From contig NZ_SSTC01000009.1 of the NCBI RefSeq assembly GCF_004801855.1, positions 20,343 to 84,342 on the forward strand: a DNA stretch of 64,000 nt, read 5' to 3'. Positions 7,689-16,572 of this stretch are shown here, piece by piece. The DNA is from Pseudomonas sp. A-1. Lineage in GTDB: Bacteria; Pseudomonadota; Gammaproteobacteria; Pseudomonadales; Pseudomonadaceae. Position 1 is the first letter of the stretch. Each line of letters opens with the position of its first letter. The position numbers and the translations under genes are program-made. A model generated the notes under the pieces. The model made no database searches, was not told the origin of the DNA, and saw nothing but the letters and a program-made list of their open reading frames with translations.

Positions 7689-9565
7689 TGAGCGCGATTA
7701 CCAACCTGGACCAGTACCTGCAGCAGCAACAGCACAAGGACCTGCTGCGCTTCATCACCTGCGGCAGCGTCGACGACGGCAAGAGCACGCTGATCGGCCG
7801 CCTGCTGTACGAAACCAAGGTGCTGTTCGAGGACCAGCTCGGCCAGCTCGAAGTGGACTCGAAGAAGCTCGGCACCCAGGGCGGCGAACTGGACTTCGCC
7901 CTGCTGGTGGACGGCCTGGCCGCCGAGCGCGAACAGGGCATCACCATCGACGTGGCCTACCGCTTCTTCGCCACCGACAAGCGCAAGTTCATCGTCGCCG
8001 ACACCCCCGGCCACGAGCAGTACACCCGCAACATGGTCACCGGCGCCTCCACCGCCGACCTCGCGGTGATCCTCGTCGACGCCCGCCAGGGCCTGCTGGC
8101 GCAGACCCGCAGGCACAGCTTCCTGGTGTCCCTGCTGGGCATCCGCCAGGTCGTGGTGGCGGTGAACAAGATGGACCTGATGGACTATTCGGAGGCGGTG
8201 TTCCGCGACATCGAGGCCGAGTACCGCGCCTTCGCCGCGAAACTCGGGCTGACCGACATCCAGTGCATCCCACTCTCCGCGCTCAGGGGCGACAACCTGC
8301 TGGAGCGCAGCGCCAACATGCCCTGGTACCAGGGCCCCAGCCTGCTGCAGCACCTGGAAAGCGCCCCGCTGGACGACAGCCGCGCCAGCCGCGCCCCCTT
8401 CCGCCTGCCGGTGCAATGGGTGAACCGGCCCAACCTCGACTTCCGCGGCTTTGCCGGCAACGTCGCCGCCGGCAGCCTGCGCGTCGGCGAATCCATCCGC
8501 GTGCTGCCTTCGGGCAAGCAGAGCCGCGTCGCCGGCATCCTCGGCATGGCCGGCGAGCAGCAGGAGGCGCTCTGCGGCCAGGCGGTGACCCTGAGCCTGG
8601 AGGACGAGATCGACATCAGCCGCGGCGATCTGATCACCCTGGCCGACGCGCCGGCGGCGGTGGCCGACCAGTTCGAGGCCACCCTGGTGTGGATGGGCGA
8701 GGAACCGCTGCTGCCCGGGCGCCCCTACCTGATGAAGATCGGCTGCCGCACCCTGGGCATGAGCTGCGCCACCCTCAAGCACAAGGTCAACGTCAACAGC
8801 CTGGAGCACCTGGCGGCCAAGACCCTGGAGCTGAACGAGATCGGCGTCGGCAACCTCAGCCTCGATCTGCCGATCCCCTTCGACGCCTACGCGGACAACC
8901 GCGATACCGGCGGCTTCATCGTCATCGACCGGCTGAGCAACCAGACCGTCGGCGCCGGCATGCTGCACTTCGCCCTGCGCCGGGCGCAGAACGTGCACTG
9001 GCAGGCCATCGACGTCGACGGCGCCGCCCGCGCCGCGCTGAAGGGCCAGACACCGCGCATGCTGTGGTTCACCGGCCTGTCCGGGGCCGGCAAGTCGACC
9101 ATCGCCAACCTGGTCGAACGCAAGCTGCACGCCCTCGGCCGGCACACCTACCTGCTCGACGGCGACAACGTGCGCCACGGCCTGAACCGCGACCTGGGCT
9201 TCAGCGAAGTCGACCGGGTGGAGAACATCCGCCGGGTGGCCGAGGTGGGACGGCTGATGCTGGACGCCGGGCTGATCACCCTGGTCTCGTTTATCTCGCC
9301 GTTCCGCGCCGAGCGCGAACTGGCGCGCAGCCTGGCGGGCGACGGCGCCTTCCTGGAGATCTTCGTCGACACCCCGCTGGCACTGGCCGAGCAGCGCGAT
9401 CCCAAGGGCCTGTACCAGAAGGCCCGGCGCGGCGAGCTGAAGAACTTCACCGGCATCGACTCGCCCTACGAGCCGCCGCTGGCGCCCGACCTGCGCATCG
9501 ACACCAGCGGCGAATCGGCCGAGGCCGCCGCCGAGCGCATCGTCGCGTACCTGCTGGCGCAGTGA
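7688..9565 (+). CDS. cysNC: Bifunctional sulfate adenylyltransferase subunit 1 / APS kinase (CysNC)
   Basis: A 625-residue fusion producing PAPS. The N-terminal GTPase half has the P-loop [15 protein letters not shown] (about residues 26-40), [12 protein letters not shown] and the G4 motif NKMDLMD. The C-terminal APS kinase has the second P-loop [10 protein letters not shown] (near residue 461), [15 protein letters not shown] and the lid region [16 protein letters not shown]. All key motifs are intact and the length is normal for CysNC. Its start overlaps the cysD stop by one base. The product is the sulfate donor needed by the divergently encoded sulfotransferase. Confidence 0.95.
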   Translation: MSAITNLDQYLQQQQHKDLLRFITCGSVDDGKSTLIGRLLYETKVLFEDQLGQLEVDSKKLGTQGGELDFALLVDGLAAEREQGITIDVAYRFFATDKRKFIVADTPGHEQYTRNMVTGASTADLAVILVDARQGLLAQTRRHSFLVSLLGIRQVVVAVNKMDLMDYSEAVFRDIEAEYRAFAAKLGLTDIQCIPLSALRGDNLLERSANMPWYQGPSLLQHLESAPLDDSRASRAPFRLPVQWVNRPNLDFRGFAGNVAAGSLRVGESIRVLPSGKQSRVAGILGMAGEQQEALCGQAVTLSLEDEIDISRGDLITLADAPAAVADQFEATLVWMGEEPLLPGRPYLMKIGCRTLGMSCATLKHKVNVNSLEHLAAKTLELNEIGVGNLSLDLPIPFDAYADNRDTGGFIVIDRLSNQTVGAGMLHFALRRAQNVHWQAIDVDGAARAALKGQTPRMLWFTGLSGAGKSTIANLVERKLHALGRHTYLLDGDNVRHGLNRDLGFSEVDRVENIRRVAEVGRLMLDAGLITLVSFISPFRAERELARSLAGDGAFLEIFVDTPLALAEQRDPKGLYQKARRGELKNFTGIDSPYEPPLAPDLRIDTSGESAEAAAERIVAYLLAQ

Positions 9566-9654
9566 GGCGCCCTTCGCCCGGGGCCGCCAGCCGGTCCCGG
9601 GCGGCTGCAGATCACTTCCAAACCTATCAACTGAGTGCCCAACAGGAGCGAGTC

Positions 9655-10122
9655 ATGGCCAAGGCCGAAAACATCGTTACCTCGATCACCGTGGAAATCG
9701 ACGCCCCCGCCCGCGTGGTCTGGGAAGTGCTCACCGATCTGGACAACTACCACGAGTGGAACAGCTTCTGCCCGAGCATTCAGTGCGGCCTGCAGATCGG
9801 CGATCCGGTGCTGATGCAGGTACGCGCCCCCGGTAGCGACGAGACCTTCCCGGTCCACGAATACCTGGTGGCTTGCGACCCCGAGCAGCTGTTGTCCTGG
9901 GAGCAGCGCCCCGTCCCGGAAAACATGGACGCCGCGCGCCGCGATCAGTACATCACCGCCATCGACGCCAATCGCTGCAGCTATTTCACCACGGATATTT
10001 TCCTGGGTCTGAACCAGGACACCATCATGCGCGAGCACGGTGCCTGGGTGAAAAAAGGCTTCGACCAGATGGCTCTGGATCTGAAACGGCGCGCCGAAGC
10101 ACTGCACGCCAGCCGTGCCTGA
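9655..10122 (+). CDS. SRPBCC-family protein
   Basis: A 155-residue small soluble protein with the START/Bet v1-like fold signature: an N-terminal strand (SITVEIDAPARVVWEVLTD) followed by the LDNYHEWNSF loop common to polyketide-cyclase/lipid-binding SRPBCC members. Such proteins bind hydrophobic ligands, sometimes catalytically. CAGGAGCGAGTC precedes the ATG. It is 89 bp downstream of cysNC and 44 bp before an SDR gene, so all four may be co-transcribed. Substrate is unknown; binding of a steroid or other polycyclic intermediate is an inference from context. Confidence 0.8.
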   Translation: MAKAENIVTSITVEIDAPARVVWEVLTDLDNYHEWNSFCPSIQCGLQIGDPVLMQVRAPGSDETFPVHEYLVACDPEQLLSWEQRPVPENMDAARRDQYITAIDANRCSYFTTDIFLGLNQDTIMREHGAWVKKGFDQMALDLKRRAEALHASRA

Positions 10123-10166
10123 GCGGCCCATTCCTCACCACGACAATAAGAAAGAAGGTAATTGCC

Positions 10167-10958
10167 ATGTTGCTCAAAGATAAAGTTGTCATCATTTCCG
10201 GTATCGGTCCCGGCCTGGGCATCAAGCTGGCCGTGCGCGCCGCCGAATACCAGGCCAAGGCCGTGGTGCTGGCCGCCCGCACCCCGGCCAAGCTGGATCA
10301 GGCCGAACAGGCCATCCGCGACGCGGGCTACGACACCCCGGTCCTCAAGGTCCCCACCGACATTGCCGATGTCGAACAGTGCCAGAAGCTCGCCGACCTG
10401 ACGGTCGAACACTTCGGCCGGATCGACGCGCTGATCAATTCCGCCTACGCCCATGGCGCCTGGGGCAGTTCCTCCGCGTCGTCCATGGACGACTGGCGCC
10501 AGGCCATGGACGTCAACCTGTTCGGCACCATGCAGATGACCCAGGCCGTGCTGCCGCAGATGAAGCGGCAGCGCGCGGGCAGCATCGTCATGATCAACAC
10601 CATGGCCACCCGCATCCCCAACCAGCTGGAATCCGGCTATGCCGTCTCCAAGGGCGCGTTGAAAACCGCCGTGCAGTACCTGGCGCAGGATCTCGGCCCG
10701 TTCGGCATCCGGGTCAACTCCACCTTCATGGGCTGGATGTGGGGCGCACCGGTGATCGGCTACTTCGAGAGCGAAGCCAAGCGCCTGGGCGTCACCATGG
10801 AGTCGCTGGTCGACCAGATCGCCCAGCAGATTCCGCTGCGCAAGATTCCCGAAGACGGCGACTGCGCCATGGCTGCCCTGTACCTGGCCAGCGACTACGC
10901 CAAGGTGATTACCGGCGCGCAACTGGACGTCAACGGCGGCCACTTTCTGCCGTGCTGA
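10167..10958 (+). CDS. Short-chain dehydrogenase/reductase (SDR)
   Basis: A 263-residue NAD(P)-dependent oxidoreductase. The cofactor motif is SGIGPGLG (residues 11-18), a variant of TGxxxGxG. The active-site pair is YAVSKGALK near residue 162. The usual catalytic serine segment reads VMINTMATR, so serine appears replaced, an oddity worth noting. GYDTPVLKVPTDIAD and LINSAYAHGAWG give the remaining fold landmarks, and DVNGGHFLPC ends the protein. It is the last gene of the cysD-led group. A hydroxysteroid-type substrate is likely only from the neighbourhood. Confidence 0.85.
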   Translation: MLLKDKVVIISGIGPGLGIKLAVRAAEYQAKAVVLAARTPAKLDQAEQAIRDAGYDTPVLKVPTDIADVEQCQKLADLTVEHFGRIDALINSAYAHGAWGSSSASSMDDWRQAMDVNLFGTMQMTQAVLPQMKRQRAGSIVMINTMATRIPNQLESGYAVSKGALKTAVQYLAQDLGPFGIRVNSTFMGWMWGAPVIGYFESEAKRLGVTMESLVDQIAQQIPLRKIPEDGDCAMAALYLASDYAKVITGAQLDVNGGHFLPC

Positions 10959-10988
10959 CTAGCCGGGGCGACAGGGAAGTCGCTTCTA

Positions 10989-11008
10989 AGCCGATCAACT
11001 GATCGGCG
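10989..11008. other. Small inverted repeat downstream of SDR gene
   Basis: GCCGATCAACTGATCGGC forms a short stem 30 bp past the SDR stop. No run of T follows, so it is at best a weak terminator. Confidence 0.3.
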
Positions 11009-11040
11009 CCTCCTGCTGGCGCGCCCGCGCCCGCCCCACG

Positions 11041-11104
11041 GTAGGGTGCGCCATGCGCACCGGGAATCCCGCGCGGAGGTTCCGGTGTGCACGGCGCACC
11101 CTAC
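11041..11104. repeat. Intergenic inverted repeat, GTAGGGTGCGCC family
   Basis: Arms of about 23 bp (GTAGGGTGCGCCATGCGCAC and its near-complement) flank a short GC-rich loop, with two mismatches between the arms. This type of repeat is common between genes in pseudomonads. It separates the cysD-led operon from the second LuxR-type regulator gene. Only one copy was seen in this window. Confidence 0.7.
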
Positions 11105-11125
11105 TGCATCACGGGATAGCCGCCA

Positions 11126-11143
11126 CTAGGCCGAACGGACGAT
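11126..11143 (+). promoter_or_regulatory. Regulon dyad 4 (upstream of second LuxR-type gene)
   Basis: CTAGGCCGAACGGACGAT matches the consensus in the direction of the gene, with one change (GGCC in place of GTCC) in the gene-distal half. It is 68 bp before the start codon. Confidence 0.55.
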
Positions 11144-11210
11144 TTGCCGGCCCCGCGGCGCGCAAATACTGACCCCATCCAGCCCGACAACCACAACTAG
11201 AGAGGCGCGG

Positions 11211-12374
11211 ATGCACAACTTCGAACACGCCCATGCACTGGCGGGCATCAGCGCTCGCGAACTCAGCGACCTGCTGGCCCTGACCTACCGCGGCCCGCTC
11301 GAACCCACGCCCTGGTCCGGCCTGCTGGAAGCGCTGCGCCTGCGCTTTCGCGCCAGCTTCATGACCCTGGTGCTGCGCAACCCCGCCCACGACCGCCCCG
11401 GCCTGATCGTCAACGCCTCGATCCATGGCCCGCACCTGCCGGGCGAGCCGTCCTACAGCGAGCACTACTATGCGATCTGCCCCTTCCTCGACTGGCCGGC
11501 CGGCCAGGTGGCCAGCGCCGACCAGGTGCTGGGCCAGGAGGCCTGGCTGGCCGACGACTTCTACCGGAGCTACCTGCAGCCGCTCGACCTGCGTTACGTG
11601 CTGGTGGCCAACCTGCGCACCGACGCCGGCATGCACTGCGCGCTGTTCGCCTGCCGCGGTCATGCGGCGGCGGACTTCGACGCCGCGGAACGGGCGCTGA
11701 TCGAGCTGCTCCGGCCGCACCTGCAGCAGGCGGTGGACCTGCATTCGACGGTCGACGAACTGGACTCGGAGCGCCTGCTCTACGCCGCCACCATCGACCG
11801 CCTACTGGTGGGGACGGCGATCCTCGACGAAACCGGCAAGGTGATGCGCAGCAACCAGGCGGCCCAGCGCCTGTTCGCCGCGCACGATGGCCTCGAGTGT
11901 CGCCAGGACCGGCTGCGCGCCTATTCCGTCCAGGACAACCGCGATCTGCAGAAGGCCGTGCAGACGGTGCTCCTGCAGCGCCAGCAGGGCCGCGACGAGT
12001 CGCTGGAGGTGCTCACCCTGTCCCGCCCGACCGGCGAAGTGCCGCTGAACCTGCTGCTGCGCCCCATCGCCCTCAACTACGAAGGCCAGGGCAAGGCCCG
12101 GCGGCCGGCCGTGGCGGTGTTCATCCGCGACCCGAACGACTCGCCGCAGGCCTCGCGGCACCTGCTGCGCAGCCTGTTCCAGCTGACCCGCACGGAAACC
12201 GAGGTGGCCATGCTGATGATGGACGGCCTGACCCTGGACGAAAGCGCCGAACGCCTGTGCCTCTCGCGCAACACCGTGCGCGCCCACCTGCGCGGCGTCT
12301 TCGCCAAGACCGGCGCCACCCGCCAGGCCCAACTGGTCAAGACCCTGCTCAACAGCGTCGCCGCGCTGGCCTGA
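11211..12374 (+). CDS. LuxR-family transcriptional regulator (second of three paralogues)
   Basis: A 387-residue regulator with a C-terminal LuxR helix-turn-helix (FQLTRTETEVAMLMMDGLTL, then CLSRNTVRAHLRGVFAKTG). The upstream ~300 residues include a PAS-like segment (ILDETGKVMRSNQAAQRLFA near residue 204) aligned with the same region of the other two regulators. AGAGAGGCGCGG precedes the ATG. The promoter carries the shared dyad, so autoregulation or cross-regulation among the three is likely. It lacks an autoinducer-binding domain, and probably senses a pathway intermediate. Confidence 0.85.
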   Translation: MHNFEHAHALAGISARELSDLLALTYRGPLEPTPWSGLLEALRLRFRASFMTLVLRNPAHDRPGLIVNASIHGPHLPGEPSYSEHYYAICPFLDWPAGQVASADQVLGQEAWLADDFYRSYLQPLDLRYVLVANLRTDAGMHCALFACRGHAAADFDAAERALIELLRPHLQQAVDLHSTVDELDSERLLYAATIDRLLVGTAILDETGKVMRSNQAAQRLFAAHDGLECRQDRLRAYSVQDNRDLQKAVQTVLLQRQQGRDESLEVLTLSRPTGEVPLNLLLRPIALNYEGQGKARRPAVAVFIRDPNDSPQASRHLLRSLFQLTRTETEVAMLMMDGLTLDESAERLCLSRNTVRAHLRGVFAKTGATRQAQLVKTLLNSVAALA

Positions 12375-12462
12375 TACCCCATCCTGCGCCCCTCCTCCCC
12401 CATGCCATCCCGCGGACGATGGCGTGGGCGGCTGCGCCGGTGTTACTGCGGAGCGAAGAAGC

Positions 12463-12486
12463 AAAAAAACCCGGCCTGAGCCGGGT
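12463..12486 (-). terminator. Intrinsic terminator of the SDR gene
   Basis: On the minus strand ACCCGGC-TCAG-GCCGGGT is followed by seven T residues in all. It lies about 80 bp past the SDR stop and would also lie between this gene and the convergent LuxR gene. Confidence 0.75.
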
Positions 12487-12567
12487 AAAAGGTGACAGTG
12501 GGATAGACCTGTCAGCACGCACTGGTTTGCTGTCGGGGGGAGCACAGCCTCCCCCCTGTGCCCCGAA

Positions 12568-13326
12568 TCAGGCGGAGCCACCGATCAGTTGGGCGTTGTC
12601 GACACGGATCTCCGCGCCGTTGATGAAGCGCGACTCGTCCGAGGCGAGGAACAGCACCACGTTGGCGATGTCCGCCGGGGCGCACATGCGGTTCTTCGGA
12701 TCCTTCTCCAGCTCTTCCTGGGCAACCGGCTGACCGCCGTGCAGGGCGCTGGTCATCGGCGTGTTGACGCCGTCCGGATGCACGCTGTTGCAGCGGATGC
12801 GGTAGCCCTGCTGCTTGCAGTGCATGGCGATCGAGCGGGTCATCGCCGCCACCGCGCCCTTGGACGCCGAATAGGCACAGAACGCCGGCATGCCGCCGAG
12901 CGCCGCCATCGACGACATGTTGACGATCGAGCCGCCGCCGGTTTCCTTCATCGCCAGCACCGCGTACTTGCAGCCGAGGAAGTAGCCGGCGTTGTTGATG
13001 CCTTGCACCTTCTGGAACAGCTCCAGCGAGGTGTCCTCGATGGTGCCGACGGCGAGGATGCCGGCGTTGTTGACCAGCACGTCGAGGCGGCCGAAGGTTT
13101 CCAGGGTAGTGTCGATCACCCGCTGCCAGTCGGCTTCGCTGGCGATGTCGTGGCGCACGAACAGGGCGTCGCCGCCGATCTCGGCGGCCGCACGCTGGCC
13201 GGCTTCCTCGTTGAGGTCGGTGAGCACCACCCTGGCCCCTTCGCGGGCCAGCAGCCTGGCATCCTCCAGACCGATGCCACTGGCGGCGCCAGTCACGATG
13301 CACACCTTGCCTTCGACTCGTTTCAT
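12568..13326 (-). CDS. Short-chain dehydrogenase/reductase (SDR)
   Basis: A 252-residue classical SDR. Cofactor motif TGAASGIG (residues 12-19), LTDLNEE after the second strand suggesting NAD(H) preference, VLVNNAGI, catalytic NMSSMAALGG and YSASKGAVAAM, and a C-terminal INGAEIRVDNAQLIGG. All catalytic residues (Ser, Tyr, Lys) are present. It stands alone with its own dyad-bearing promoter and terminator. It most likely oxidises or reduces a ring hydroxyl or ketone in the steroid pathway, but position specificity cannot be read from sequence. Confidence 0.87.
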   Translation of the reverse strand: MKRVEGKVCIVTGAASGIGLEDARLLAREGARVVLTDLNEEAGQRAAAEIGGDALFVRHDIASEADWQRVIDTTLETFGRLDVLVNNAGILAVGTIEDTSLELFQKVQGINNAGYFLGCKYAVLAMKETGGGSIVNMSSMAALGGMPAFCAYSASKGAVAAMTRSIAMHCKQQGYRIRCNSVHPDGVNTPMTSALHGGQPVAQEELEKDPKNRMCAPADIANVVLFLASDESRFINGAEIRVDNAQLIGGSA

Positions 13327-13409
13327 TGTTGTTCTCCCGTTGCTGGATCAGCGCGGATCGAGCCCGCAATCGACTGGATTCGATTGTTGCAACGGGTGGG
13401 AGGGGCTAC

Positions 13410-13427
13410 ATCGTCTGGGGAGACTAA
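13410..13427 (-). promoter_or_regulatory. Regulon dyad 5 (upstream of SDR)
   Basis: Plus-strand ATCGTCTGGGGAGACTAA; toward the gene TTAGTCT-n4-AGACGAT. It is 84 bp before the SDR start codon. Confidence 0.6.
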
Positions 13428-13435
13428 TCCCATTT

Positions 13436-13506
13436 GGCGCTCCCGCGAAGGCGGGAGCCCAGGTGCCACGGGCCTTCCGGATTGTCGCCTGCACGGGAAT
13501 GACAAC
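13436..13506. repeat. Intergenic inverted repeat (CCCGCGAAGGCGGG type)
   Basis: GCTCCCGCGAAGGCGGGAGC is a perfect small hairpin, followed about 40 bp later by CGCCTGCACGGGAATGACAA. The layout matches the widespread proteobacterial repeat whose two ends carry CGTCATTCCCGC-like sequence. One copy only in this window. Confidence 0.55.
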
Positions 13507-13573
13507 TTCTCCAGGATTTCCTCGGGAACACTGAAATTCGCTGCTGATCAGCGCTCCACGTGCTGCCGAACGA

Positions 13574-14353
13574 TCAGCAATAACGCATGTCGGGTTCCGG
13601 CAGCGATTCCAGCGCCGGGCGCGCCAGCAGGTAGCCCTGGAACAGCGAAACGCCCATGTTCCGCAAGGTGTCGAGCTCTTCGGGCCGCTCGATCCCTTCG
13701 GCGATGATCTGGCAACCGAGTGCGTTGCACGTGCCGATCACGCCGGCGACGATGGCCCGCCTCACCGCATCGCGGTCGATATCCCGAGTCAGCGCCATAT
13801 CCAGCTTGACGATATGGGGCTGGAAGTCCGCCAGCAGGTTCAGGCCGGAATAGCCTGCGCCAAAGTCGTCGATGGCAGTCAGGAAGCCACGCTGCCGATA
13901 GTCCTTGATGATCTTCAGGGCATGCTCGGGATTACGGATCTTTTCCGACTCCGTGATCTCGAAAATCAGGCGATCCGGCGAAAAGCCGACCTTGCGCGCA
14001 GCGGCCAGCGTCAGGCGGATGCAACTGGCCGGCTCATAAACCGCGTTGGGCAGGAAGTTGATCGACAGATAGGTCTGCATGCCGAGGCGTTGAGCGGTTT
14101 CGATCGCCAGCACACGGCAGGTCTGATCGAACGAATACATCTCGTCGGGCTTCACCGCGCCCAGCACCTGCGCCGCAGAGGCACCATCGGCGCCGCGAAC
14201 GAGCGCCTCGTAGGCAAACACACTCCGCTGCTCGACATCGACGATCGGCTGGAAAGCCATCTTCAATTCGAGATGAAGTGGCTTGGCATCCCTGCAGCGG
14301 ATGCATCCGATGAGTTCATCGTCAGCGTCCTCGAAAAAGTTTGATAAATACAT
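13574..14353 (-). CDS. EAL-domain cyclic-di-GMP phosphodiesterase
   Basis: A 259-residue, nearly stand-alone EAL domain. The motifs for metal and c-di-GMP binding are all present: EALVRG near residue 50, SINFLPN, FEITES, DDFGAGYSGLNLL, HIVKLD and IAEGIERPEE, with FQGYLLARP near the end. It is therefore probably an active phosphodiesterase, not a degenerate sensor. The start with AAGGAG five bases upstream is chosen over an ATG 39 bases earlier. A short N-terminus contains CIRCRD. No membrane or sensor domain is visible. It has no obvious link to the catabolic genes around it. Confidence 0.9.
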   Translation of the reverse strand: MYLSNFFEDADDELIGCIRCRDAKPLHLELKMAFQPIVDVEQRSVFAYEALVRGADGASAAQVLGAVKPDEMYSFDQTCRVLAIETAQRLGMQTYLSINFLPNAVYEPASCIRLTLAAARKVGFSPDRLIFEITESEKIRNPEHALKIIKDYRQRGFLTAIDDFGAGYSGLNLLADFQPHIVKLDMALTRDIDRDAVRRAIVAGVIGTCNALGCQIIAEGIERPEELDTLRNMGVSLFQGYLLARPALESLPEPDMRYC

Positions 14354-14625
14354 CTGATCTCCTTGCGAGACTGGTTTCCCTGTGATCTTCAAGGAATCCT
14401 CGAGCGATTGATGGGCCGAACGATTGATGAGGCCATCTGCACGGCGCTCACCACGCCAGCGTTGCAGCGAACTCTACAACGCGCGATGACGCAAAGCACA
14501 TAGCCGACCCACACTCGGCTCCAGCCCCCAGCTTGTTGCTACTGCAGGCATCAGCAGCGAAGTTGAGCCAATTCCGTGCAAAACATATCGGCTTTGCATG
14601 CCATGCTCTTGAGCACGCTGCGCAT
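14354..14625. other. Non-coding stretch upstream of EAL gene
   Basis: No gene, repeat or dyad copy was recognised here. Base composition is somewhat lower in G+C than the flanks, consistent with a promoter region for the EAL gene. Confidence 0.4.
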
Positions 14626-14668
14626 CCCAAAAAACAAACCCGGAGCCCGCCAGTGGCGGACTCCGGGT
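14626..14668 (-). terminator. Intrinsic terminator after EthD-type gene
   Basis: On the minus strand a 14-bp stem with one mismatch (ACCCGGAGTCCGCC and its partner) and a 3-nt loop is followed by TTTGTTTTTT. It lies about 25 bp past the stop of the EthD-type gene. Confidence 0.85.
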
Positions 14669-14693
14669 TGCGTTTGCCCCGCTGGAGTGTGGT

Positions 14694-15413
14694 TCAGGCG
14701 CCGCCCGGCCTTGCGATCAGGTACTGGCTGGTCGGCAGCACGTCGATCTTGTCGTAGTCGATGAAGCGCTTGCAGCTCTCCATCATCGCCGCCAGGTTGC
14801 GGCGGAACTTCTCCTCGTCGCCCGGGGCGTCGAAGAAGCTCTGCGGGTCGCTCATCGCCGCCGGCGGGAAGCACTCCTCGACGATGGCGTCGATGGCCGG
14901 CGCGCCGCGGGTCAGCGCGCGCACCACCACGTTCTGCACGTACTGGAAGTTGTCCTGGGTGTCGATGGCCACCTGGGTATGGCTGTTGTGCCAGATGTCC
15001 AGCCAGCCCTCGTGGGTGAGGCGCGGCGGGCGGGTGAGGAAGGCCAGCTGGGCGAAGCCGTGGGTGCGCTCGCCCGGGACGGCCGGGAAGCGGGTGTTGC
15101 GGATCGGCACCGACTCGGTGACCAGGTAGGCGGCCAGGCGCTCCACCGCACCGGCGATCACCGCGTCGAACGGGCGGCGGAACTGGGCGATGGCGCTGTC
15201 CAGCCACAGCGACACGCTGCCGTCCATCAGCGGCTGCAGGTTGGCCTGGCGCAGGCCGGCGGCGGGCTCGACGGCGGCGTCGGCGACGTTCACCTGCAGG
15301 CCGCGGGCGCCGAGCGCCAGCAGCTGTTCGGCGACCTCGCCGCGCAGGCGGCTGGCGAATTCTTCGGGATTGACTTGGCGATCACGCCAGACGACATAGA
15401 CGACTTTTTCCAT
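14694..15413 (-). CDS. EthD-domain-like protein
   Basis: A 239-residue soluble protein. LTHEGWLDIWHNSHTQVAID and a second ferredoxin-like half beginning VVYVVWRDRQVNPEEFASRL resemble EthD/dimeric alpha-beta barrel proteins, which assist or catalyse steps in polyketide and ring-compound metabolism. The ATG opening MEKVVYV is chosen; a longer reading would start inside the upstream inverted repeat. The gene follows the SDR gene on the same strand, with the repeat in between, and is closed by a strong terminator. No dyad lies directly upstream, so it is probably transcribed from the SDR promoter. Confidence 0.7.
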   Translation of the reverse strand: MEKVVYVVWRDRQVNPEEFASRLRGEVAEQLLALGARGLQVNVADAAVEPAAGLRQANLQPLMDGSVSLWLDSAIAQFRRPFDAVIAGAVERLAAYLVTESVPIRNTRFPAVPGERTHGFAQLAFLTRPPRLTHEGWLDIWHNSHTQVAIDTQDNFQYVQNVVVRALTRGAPAIDAIVEECFPPAAMSDPQSFFDAPGDEEKFRRNLAAMMESCKRFIDYDKIDVLPTSQYLIARPGGA

Positions 15414-15479
15414 GGAAGCGCTGCCTTTCGAGGGATGGAATGCGTCCGCACCGGCGGTGCGGGCGCTTGGTATCCATTG

Positions 15480-15537
15480 CAGGGGCGAATTCATTCGCCC
15501 GGATACCCGGCAAAGGCGAATGAATTCGCCCCTACAG
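15480..15537. repeat. Inverted repeat copy 1 (GGCGAATGAATTCGCC family)
   Basis: Left arm AGGGGCGAATTCATTCGCC and right arm GGCGAATGAATTCGCCCCT flank a ~20-bp loop. It sits between the EthD-type and SDR genes of one operon and could form a strong mRNA hairpin. Confidence 0.9.
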
Positions 15538-15542
15538 GATCC

Positions 15543-16421
15543 TTAGATCACCCGCGCCGGATGCGGCACGCGCGGCGCGCCCAGTTGCTCGCGGTAGGAC
15601 GGCGGCAGGCGGCCGCCCTCCTCGCTGATGCCGTAACCCGGCGCCAGCTCGGCGGTCACCAGGGTCTGGCCGCTGAGGCTGGCCAGCGCCGGGTCGTCGA
15701 GCAGGGCGTGGATCACCCGGCCGTTGAATTCGGGGGTTTCCGCCTGGGCGAGGAACGCCTCGTACTGGTCGGCGCGTTCCTCGCTGGCGATGGCGGTGCG
15801 TTCGGTGCGCTGCGGACCGAGCCACAGAGACAGCGCGGCGACGCCGGTGCCCTCCAGATCGACCGCCATGTCGGCGGCCAGCTTGTCGCAGCCGGCCTTC
15901 TGCGCGCCGTAGGCGGGGCCGTGCATGTAGCAGCCGGCGCCGTAGGAGGAGACGAAGGCGATCAGCCCGCGGCCGCCGGCCAACAGCAACGGCGCGGCGT
16001 AGTAGCTGGCGACGTAGGCCGAGCGCAGGCCGACGTCGAGGATGCCGACCAGCTCCAGCGGCTTCTCCCAGAACGGGCCGGGATCGATGAGGTTCTCGTG
16101 GAGGAAGGTGGCGTTGTTGACCAGCAGGTCGAGACGCCCCTGCTCGCGGGCGACCTGCTCGAACAGCGTCCTGACCTGCGCATCGTCGGCGTGGTCGCAG
16201 GCCACCGGAATGCCCAGCCCGCCGGCGCGGGTCACCGCCTCGGCGGTTTCCTGGATCGAGCCCGGCAGCACCTGGCCGCGCAGTTGCGAGCCGCTGGTCG
16301 TGGTCGAGCGGCCGGTGACGTAGACGACCATGCCGGCGGCGCCCAGGGCCAGGGCGATGCCCTTGCCGACACCACGGCTGGCGCCGGTGACCACGGCGAC
16401 CTGGCGATTCTCGCAACTCAT
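15543..16421 (-). CDS. Short-chain dehydrogenase/reductase (SDR)
   Basis: A 292-residue SDR, longer than average. Cofactor motif TGASRGVG (residues 13-20), YVTGRSTTT after strand 2 (an arginine there favours NADP), LLVNNATF, catalytic FVSSYGAG and YGAQKAGCDKL. An extended C-terminus (GISEEGGRLPPSYREQLG) is seen in SDRs of catabolic clusters, where it may shape the substrate pocket. The start is the ATG opening MSCENRQ. It heads an operon with the EthD-type gene. A regulon dyad lies 152 bp upstream. Confidence 0.85.
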   Translation of the reverse strand: MSCENRQVAVVTGASRGVGKGIALALGAAGMVVYVTGRSTTTSGSQLRGQVLPGSIQETAEAVTRAGGLGIPVACDHADDAQVRTLFEQVAREQGRLDLLVNNATFLHENLIDPGPFWEKPLELVGILDVGLRSAYVASYYAAPLLLAGGRGLIAFVSSYGAGCYMHGPAYGAQKAGCDKLAADMAVDLEGTGVAALSLWLGPQRTERTAIASEERADQYEAFLAQAETPEFNGRVIHALLDDPALASLSGQTLVTAELAPGYGISEEGGRLPPSYREQLGAPRVPHPARVI

Positions 16422-16475
16422 GTCTGATCCTCTCGGTGGTTGTGCGCGGTGCGACCGTCCCTGGGCAATCCGGTC

Positions 16476-16532
16476 CTGTAGGGGCGAATTCATTCGCCCG
16501 GACACCCAGCCAAGGCGAATGAATTCGCCCCC
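16476..16532. repeat. Inverted repeat copy 2 (GGCGAATGAATTCGCC family)
   Basis: CTGTAGGGGCGAATTCATTC starts the left arm; the right arm is GGCGAATGAATTCGCCCCCG. It lies 55 bp upstream of the SDR start, between the gene and its dyad. Confidence 0.9.
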
Positions 16533-16572
16533 GGGGGTCGTCCGGATCGTCGCCATCGCGCCGTCCGCCCGC

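Noticed and set aside
12414..12424. CGCGGACGATGG resembling one half of the regulon dyad
   Set aside because: Only a half-site, in the 3' region between two convergent genes, so chance is the simpler explanation.
15414..15494. N-terminal extensions beginning MNSPLQ on several genes (EthD-type, SDR, KstD-type, YCF48-type)
   Set aside because: They come from reading through the GAATTCATT inverted repeat; internal starts with Shine-Dalgarno sites and conserved N-termini fit better.
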